Below, one piece after another: positions 59,391-64,000 of a stretch of DNA of 64,000 nucleotides. A program made the translations under genes and the position numbers. The notes beneath the pieces are model-generated. The model ran no database searches. It was not told the origin of the DNA and saw only the letters and a list, made by a program, of their open reading frames with translations. The DNA comes from Nocardiopsis_B sediminis (GTDB taxonomy: Bacteria; Actinomycetota; Actinomycetes; Streptosporangiales; Streptosporangiaceae): the NCBI RefSeq assembly GCF_042650565.1, contig NZ_JBHSBH010000008.1, positions 62,001 through 126,000 on the forward strand, given 5' to 3'. Each line of letters opens with the position of its first letter. Positions within the stretch are counted from its first letter, which is position 1.

Positions 59391-60230
59391 ATGGGATACA
59401 TCAATGTCGGAACCGAGAACAGCACGCCGATCGACCTCTACTACGAGGACCAGGGCGCGGGTCAGCCCGTCGTGCTCATCCACGGGTACCCGCTGAACGG
59501 TCACAGCTGGGAGCGCCAGACACGGGAGCTGCTCGCCGCCGGATACCGCGTCATCACCTATGACCGCCGCGGCTTCGGCAGATCATCGAAGGTCGGCACC
59601 GGCTACGACTACGACACCTTCGCCGCCGACCTGAACACCGTGCTCACCACCCTCGACCTGAGCGACGTCGTCCTCGTGGGGTTCTCGATGGGCACGGGCG
59701 AGCTCGCCCGCTATGTGTCCCGCTACGGCCACGAGCGCGTCGCCAAGCTCGCCTTCCTCGCTTCGCTGGAGCCCTTCCTGGTCGCCCGCGACGACAACCC
59801 CGAGGGGGTGCCGCAGAAGGTCTTCGACGGCATCGAGGCCGCGGCCAAGGGCGACCGCTACGCCTGGTACACGCAGTTCTTCTCCGACTTCTACAACCTT
59901 GACGAGAACCTCGGCGTCCGGATCAGCGCGGAAGTGGTCACCGGCAGCTGGAACGTGGCGGTCTCCAGCGCTCCGGTGGCGGCCTACGCCGTCGTCTCCT
60001 CCTGGATCGAGGACTTCCGCGCCGATGTCGAGGCGGTGCGCGCCAGCGGCAAGCCGGCCCTGATCCTGCACGGCACCGCCGACAACATCCTCCCGATCGA
60101 TGCCACGGCCCGCCGCTTCCGCACGCTCCTGCCCGAAGCGCGGTACGTGGAGGTCGACAACGCCCCGCACGGGCTGCTCTGGACGCACGCCGAGGAGGTC
60201 AACACCGCGCTTCTCGACTTCCTCGGCTAG
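59391..60230 (+). CDS. Alpha/beta hydrolase, non-haem haloperoxidase/esterase type
   Basis: 279 aa. Oxyanion region VVLIHGYPLNGHSWERQTRE, nucleophile elbow LVGFSMGTGELARYVSRYG (Ser in GFSMG), catalytic Asp in LILHGTADNILPIDATARRF and His in VDNAPHGLLWTHAEEV. This is the cofactor-free haloperoxidase/perhydrolase group. Located 88 bp after the serine hydrolase gene, possibly in one transcript. GGGAAAGAG precedes ATG 59391. Natural substrate unknown. Confidence 0.94.
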   Translation: MGYINVGTENSTPIDLYYEDQGAGQPVVLIHGYPLNGHSWERQTRELLAAGYRVITYDRRGFGRSSKVGTGYDYDTFAADLNTVLTTLDLSDVVLVGFSMGTGELARYVSRYGHERVAKLAFLASLEPFLVARDDNPEGVPQKVFDGIEAAAKGDRYAWYTQFFSDFYNLDENLGVRISAEVVTGSWNVAVSSAPVAAYAVVSSWIEDFRADVEAVRASGKPALILHGTADNILPIDATARRFRTLLPEARYVEVDNAPHGLLWTHAEEVNTALLDFLG

Positions 60231-60373
60231 ATCGACGAGGCCGGCGGGGCGGCCACCGCCCGCTGACCGAGAGGCGCGGGCCGGCCCCGTCCGTCCCCGC
60301 CGCTCGGCCTGATGCCCGAGCGGCCCCCGCACGACGCTGAAGACACCCCCCGGACGAGCACGCTGGAGCCCGG

Positions 60374-61468
60374 ATGCCGACACGACCCCGAGAACCGGAC
60401 CCCGACCATGGCCATACGGGCTCCGGCCGTGTGCGGCGCCGGCGGCGATGGCCCTGGATCACCGCGACGGCCGCCGTCGTGTTCATGGTCACCGCCGGGC
60501 TCCTCACGGCGGCCTTCCAGTTCGGCCTTCCCACGGGGATGGGGGAGGGGGACCGCAATCACGTGTATGTGAGCGACGAGGGTGACCAGCGGTACCAGGT
60601 GCACCTGCCGCCGCAGCACGACGGGACGACCCGGCTGCCGGTCGTCATGGCGATCCACGGCTGCGGGATGACCGGCTACGGCTGGAACTCGATGAAGGCC
60701 ACGACCCGGTTCAACCGGCTGGCCGATCGTGCGGGATTCATCGTCGTCTACCCCACCCAGCGGCTCTTCCGCAACGCGATCAACTGCTGGAACTCCTCCG
60801 ATCCGCACCAGCAGCGGCGCGGCTCCGGTGAGCCCGCGCTCCTCGCGGGTGTCGCCCGAGAGGTGGTCGAGGAGTACGACGCCGACCCGGCGCAGGTGCA
60901 CGTCGCCGGCGCCTCGTCAGGCGCGGGGACCGCCGTCATCCTCGGTGCCACCTATCCCGACGTCTTCGCGACGGTGACGTCGGTGGCGGGCGGTGAGTAC
61001 GGGCTGAACCAGGTGGACCCGGACTCCCCGGACCTCACTCCGCCGACCTCCACCGCGCGTCAGGCGTGGTCCCAGATGGGCGAACACGCGCGAGTGGTCC
61101 CGCTGCTCGTCGTCCAGGGCGGGGACGACGAGGTCGTGCCGCCCCTTGTCGGTGAGCGGCTGGTCGCGCACTGGACGGCCGTGAGCGACCTGGCCGACGA
61201 CGGCATGATCAACGACAGCCTCGGCCTGCGCGAGGAGACCACGGAGGTCGCGCCGGCCGGCGGCAGGTACGGCGGTACGCACACCACGGTGTCCACGGCG
61301 GAGGGGACCTCCGTCGTCGAGGCGCACGTCGTCGACGGTCTGGGGCACGCATGGCCGGGACCGCACGGGGCCGGCGTGTACACCGACCACGCGGGGCCCG
61401 ACGCCACCGCCCTCGTCTGGGACTTCGCGCAGCGCCACCCGATGCACGAGGCGCGCGGCAACGGCTGA
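60374..61468 (+). CDS. Membrane-anchored PHB-depolymerase-type esterase
   Basis: 364 aa. A single N-terminal membrane helix (PWITATAAVVFMVTAGLLTA, preceded by an Arg-rich stretch) anchors an extracytoplasmic alpha/beta hydrolase: VVMAIHGCGMTGYGWNSMKA, nucleophile VHVAGASSGAGTAVILGA, Asp in LLVVQGGDDEVVPPL, His in VDGLGHAWPGPHG, the typical esterase/PHB depolymerase end. Feruloyl esterase is the alternative. GGAG lies before ATG 60374. Confidence 0.9.
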   Translation: MPTRPREPDPDHGHTGSGRVRRRRRWPWITATAAVVFMVTAGLLTAAFQFGLPTGMGEGDRNHVYVSDEGDQRYQVHLPPQHDGTTRLPVVMAIHGCGMTGYGWNSMKATTRFNRLADRAGFIVVYPTQRLFRNAINCWNSSDPHQQRRGSGEPALLAGVAREVVEEYDADPAQVHVAGASSGAGTAVILGATYPDVFATVTSVAGGEYGLNQVDPDSPDLTPPTSTARQAWSQMGEHARVVPLLVVQGGDDEVVPPLVGERLVAHWTAVSDLADDGMINDSLGLREETTEVAPAGGRYGGTHTTVSTAEGTSVVEAHVVDGLGHAWPGPHGAGVYTDHAGPDATALVWDFAQRHPMHEARGNG

Positions 61469-61610
61469 GCCGGACGTCTGATCCGCGCATCCGGCGCGGT
61501 GCGCCGGGATGGGCGACGCGGTGCCGCTCAGTGCCGTCGCCACATGCGGGACGGGGCCGGGCCACCCCGTGTGCCGTCCGGGCCGTGTGCGCGGGCGAGC
61601 GCCCGGCCGG

Positions 61611-62897
61611 TCATCCTCCCTGACGGTGCACGAACTCCTCCACCGTGCCAACGACGACCACGCGGCCACCGTCGCCGGGATCGGGATCGGGCACCACCGT
61701 TTCCGGGTCGACCAGATAGACCTCGTGGCCGTCGAGGGTGAGCCGCCGCACGACCTCCAACAGCATCCTGCGAGCCACGTCGTCGATGGAGTGGACGTGT
61801 GTGAGGTCCAGGGCCACCCCGGGCTCGCTGGGTGCGATGGACACGATTTCGCGCACGAGCCGCTCGGCACCGGTGAAGCGGATCGCGCCCTGGAGCTCCA
61901 CGACCCGGCCCGCGGCCGCCCCGGTACCGACGACGCGTGTGCCGCGTACGACCGCGCGCGCCGATGCCGGAACGTCCATCAGATGCAACCCCATGTCAGA
62001 GGAGAAGCGTTTGAACAGTGAGACCCCGCGGACACTGTTGCCGTGTGCGTCGAGCCGTGGGGAGAACGTGGCTATACCGACCTGCCCGGGAAGGGACCCG
62101 ATCAGCCCTCCGGCCACACCGCTCTTGGCGGGGATGCCGACCTGGGTCGCCCAGTCTCCGGCGGCGTCGTACATCCCGCAGGTGGACATCACGCTCAGGA
62201 CCTGTCGTACCACCGGACCCGGCACCACCTGCTGCCCGGAGACCGGGTGGACGCCGTTGTTGGCCAAGGTCGCGGCCATGACGGCGAGGTCGCGCACGGT
62301 GACCAGGACCGAGCACTGCCGGGTATAGCCCTCGACCACCTTTTCGGGGTCCTCGGTGAGGATGTCGTGGGTCCGGAGCATGTGCGCGATCGCGAGGTTG
62401 CGGTGGGCGTGCGCCATCTCCGAGGCGAACACCGACTCATCGGTCTCCAGGCTGCGCCCGGCGAACGCGGACAGCCCGTCGATCACCCGTTGCACCCGGT
62501 CGCCGGCCCCCATCTGCCCGGTGCCGGCGAGGGCGTGCGTGGCGATCGCGCCCGCGTTGATCATGGGGTTGAGCGGGCGGCCGGTCCCCGGTTCCAGGGA
62601 GATCTGGTTGAAGGCCTCTCCCGAGGGTTCCACCCCGATCTTGTCCAGCACGGTGTCGAAACCGCGGTCCGCCAGCGCGAGCGCGTAGACGAACGGCTTG
62701 GAGATCGATTGGATGGTGAACGCCTGATCGGCGTCGCCGCAGGCGTGGACTTCGCCGTCCAGCATGGCGAAGGCCATGCCCAGGCGCTCGGGGTCGGCTG
62801 CGGCGAGCTCGGGGATGTAGCCCGCGGGCGCGCCGGAGCGGTCGGGTTCGACGGCTTCGCGCACCTCAGCGAGATAGTCGGGTATCGGTGATCGCAT
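61611..62897 (-). CDS. glsA: Glutaminase fused to a C-terminal STAS domain
   Basis: 428 aa. Residues 1-305 are a beta-lactamase-fold glutaminase (glutamine to glutamate plus ammonia): IPELAAADPERLGMAFAMLD, Ser64-x-x-Lys67 in TIQSISKPFV, NPMINAGAI, LANNGVHPVSGQQVV and VGIPAKSGVAGGLIGSLPGQ. Residues about 325-428 are a STAS domain (VVELQGAIRFTGAERLVREI, VALDLTHVHSIDDVARRMLL), a fusion known in actinobacteria. The STAS part lacks the phosphorylatable D-S/T-G, having HSIDD instead. AAGGAG precedes ATG 62897. Confidence 0.94.
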   Translation of the reverse strand: MRSPIPDYLAEVREAVEPDRSGAPAGYIPELAAADPERLGMAFAMLDGEVHACGDADQAFTIQSISKPFVYALALADRGFDTVLDKIGVEPSGEAFNQISLEPGTGRPLNPMINAGAIATHALAGTGQMGAGDRVQRVIDGLSAFAGRSLETDESVFASEMAHAHRNLAIAHMLRTHDILTEDPEKVVEGYTRQCSVLVTVRDLAVMAATLANNGVHPVSGQQVVPGPVVRQVLSVMSTCGMYDAAGDWATQVGIPAKSGVAGGLIGSLPGQVGIATFSPRLDAHGNSVRGVSLFKRFSSDMGLHLMDVPASARAVVRGTRVVGTGAAAGRVVELQGAIRFTGAERLVREIVSIAPSEPGVALDLTHVHSIDDVARRMLLEVVRRLTLDGHEVYLVDPETVVPDPDPGDGGRVVVVGTVEEFVHRQGG

Positions 62898-63117
62898 GGC
62901 GCGCTCCTTGGGACCGGGACACGACGACGCGTGAGCGGCCCTCACAACGGCGGTCGGCCCCTGCGCGTCACGGTCCGATGTCGGCAAAGTGAGACGCCGA
63001 GGGCGGGCAGCCCCGGCGGTGAGGCGCGCCATCGCGAGACGGCGTGCCCCGGACCTGCCGCCGCAGCACGGTTCATTGAACCCGGTGGCCACGGCGGCAG
63101 GGCCATTCTCCTGTCTC

Positions 63118-63576
63118 CTACGATGTCAGCGCAGGGTGGCCACTGGCGATCGAGACGCGGTTGAACGCGTTGATCATGGTGGTGATCCACTCCACCGCGG
63201 AGATCTGGTCCTTGGTCAGGTGGACGGCCGCACGCGCGTTGACGAAGTCCCGGTCGATCGTGGGATCGATCACCGTGAGGGACTCCGCCAGGAGGAGCGC
63301 GGCCTTCTGCTCATCGGTGAAGACGCCGGCCTCCCGCCACGCGGGCAGCAGGTCCAGGGTGCTCTGCTGCACCCCGGCCTTGAGCGCCTTGGGGAAATGG
63401 ACGCTCAGGCAGGTCGGGCACCCGTTGATCTGCGACACGCGGATGTTGATGATCTCGATCGTGTCGTCGCCGAGGCCGGCCTCGTGTGCCGCGGTCCGGG
63501 AGGCCGCAGCCGCCTTGACGGCTGCCTTGTACACCTCGGGGTGCTGCTTGTCGATGTAGGGCCGCTCCGCGCTCAT
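63118..63576 (-). CDS. Carboxymuconolactone decarboxylase/AhpD-like protein
   Basis: 152 aa. The AhpD-type redox site is Cys53-Pro-Thr-Cys56 with His60 (INGCPTCLSVHFPKALKAGV), and EIINIRVSQ precedes it. Such proteins act as thiol-disulfide peroxidase partners. ATG 63576 overlaps the stop of the upstream GNAT gene (ATGA), so they are cotranscribed. The GNAT-AhpD pair is common in actinomycetes. Confidence 0.93.
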   Translation of the reverse strand: MSAERPYIDKQHPEVYKAAVKAAAASRTAAHEAGLGDDTIEIINIRVSQINGCPTCLSVHFPKALKAGVQQSTLDLLPAWREAGVFTDEQKAALLLAESLTVIDPTIDRDFVNARAAVHLTKDQISAVEWITTMINAFNRVSIASGHPALTS

Positions 63577-63962
63577 GCCCCGACCTCGGTCGCCTGCCGG
63601 ACGGTGGAGAGGTCGGCCGGCCGCGGCCGGCGGAACCGTCCGCCTTCGGCCGCGTAGGCCTCGCCGTGCTTGTCCAGGTGGCTGCGGAAGAGCGGGCACA
63701 CGGGCACGACGGTGAGGTCCTTGCGGATGCTGTCGGCCAGCGCCTCGCGGACGAGGAGCCCCGCCAGGCCACGACCGCCGAACTCCTCGGCGATCTCGGT
63801 GTGGAAGAAGATGCGCTCGCCGTCGGCCCCCGGCGGGTCGACGAAGGCCGCACGGCCGGCGAGGGTCCCGTCGTCCAGGCTCACGGTGTAGGCGCTGATG
63901 GCGTCGGTCTCATCGAGCTTGATCTGCACGGGGGCGCCGGTTCTGTCGGTCCGTTCGGTCAC
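63573..63962 (-). CDS. Small GNAT-fold acetyltransferase
   Basis: 129 aa. Acetyl-CoA loop in IFFHTEIAEEFGGRGLAGLL followed by VREALADSIRKDLTVVPVCP and FRSHLDKHGE, the same minimal GNAT group as the protein encoded at 57426. GTG 63962 has GAGAGG upstream. First gene of an operon with the AhpD-like gene. Substrate unknown. Confidence 0.9.
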   Translation of the reverse strand: MTERTDRTGAPVQIKLDETDAISAYTVSLDDGTLAGRAAFVDPPGADGERIFFHTEIAEEFGGRGLAGLLVREALADSIRKDLTVVPVCPLFRSHLDKHGEAYAAEGGRFRRPRPADLSTVRQATEVGA

Positions 63963-64000
63963 TTCGACTACCTCTCTGTGGGGATGGTGTCCAACTCGGT

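Overview
The window is about 73% GC, codes with strong third-position G/C, and uses GTG and TTG starts, ATGA/TGATG stop-start overlaps and GGAGG-type ribosome sites. Gene content (Tat-exported amidase, lipoproteins, PH-domain YdbS/YdbT pair, MoxR-DUF5682-DUF5691 cluster, AraC/IclR/TetR/ArsR regulators) points to an actinomycete, most likely of the Nocardiopsis/Streptomonospora group; the genus is an inference. A run of 15 Ns at 19686-19700 shows this is a draft contig. I see no rRNA, tRNA, CRISPR array or intact insertion sequence.

1-5.4 kb: the 3' part of an Old Yellow Enzyme gene, a YbdK-type carboxylate-amine ligase, alkB, then a small gene graveyard (a 5'-truncated HigB/RelE-type toxin fused by TGATG overlap to its intact XRE antitoxin, and the tail of a methyltransferase gene), then corA preceded by a structured leader with an 8-codon Pro-Pro mini-ORF. 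5.4-13.4 kb: a reverse-strand MoxR-type ATPase cluster (SWIM-like protein lacking its SWIM zinc finger, DUF5691, MoxR ATPase, DUF5682, VWA protein). 13.5-19.7 kb: O-methyltransferase, STAS protein, YdbT/YdbS PH-domain pair, an SPFH-RHH operon with a palindromic operator, and a Tat amidase.

19.7-24 kb: acyl-CoA catabolism, with two divergent acyl-CoA dehydrogenases that look like subunits of one heteromeric enzyme plus an acyl-CoA ligase. 24-28.6 kb: a Zur-box-controlled COG0523 metallochaperone, then a DUF2271-ApbE-transmembrane flavoreductase operon. 29-36.6 kb: a tiny secreted peptide, a TetR regulator, a PNPOx-like protein, and a Rieske oxygenase/dimethylglycine dehydrogenase/Rieske ferredoxin/ferredoxin reductase locus that probably demethylates glycine betaine. 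36.7-41.3 kb: an N-acetylmuramoyl-alanine amidase interrupted by a 341-residue intein, a lipoprotein and an OmpA-domain lipoprotein.

41.5-50.8 kb: a class II UvrA paralogue, an ArsR/MFS divergent pair with two operators, a 2-keto-3-deoxygluconate kinase-IclR-aldolase operon with an IclR-type operator, AraC regulator, alpha-toroid protein and methyltransferase. 51-64 kb: stress and redox accessory genes, including an FMN reductase/LLM monooxygenase pair, flavodoxin-like protein with DUF5996, MerR/NmrA divergent pair, MarR, a YjdJ/YjdI-like acetyltransferase-ferredoxin pair, three hydrolases, a glutaminase-STAS fusion and an AhpD-like/GNAT pair.
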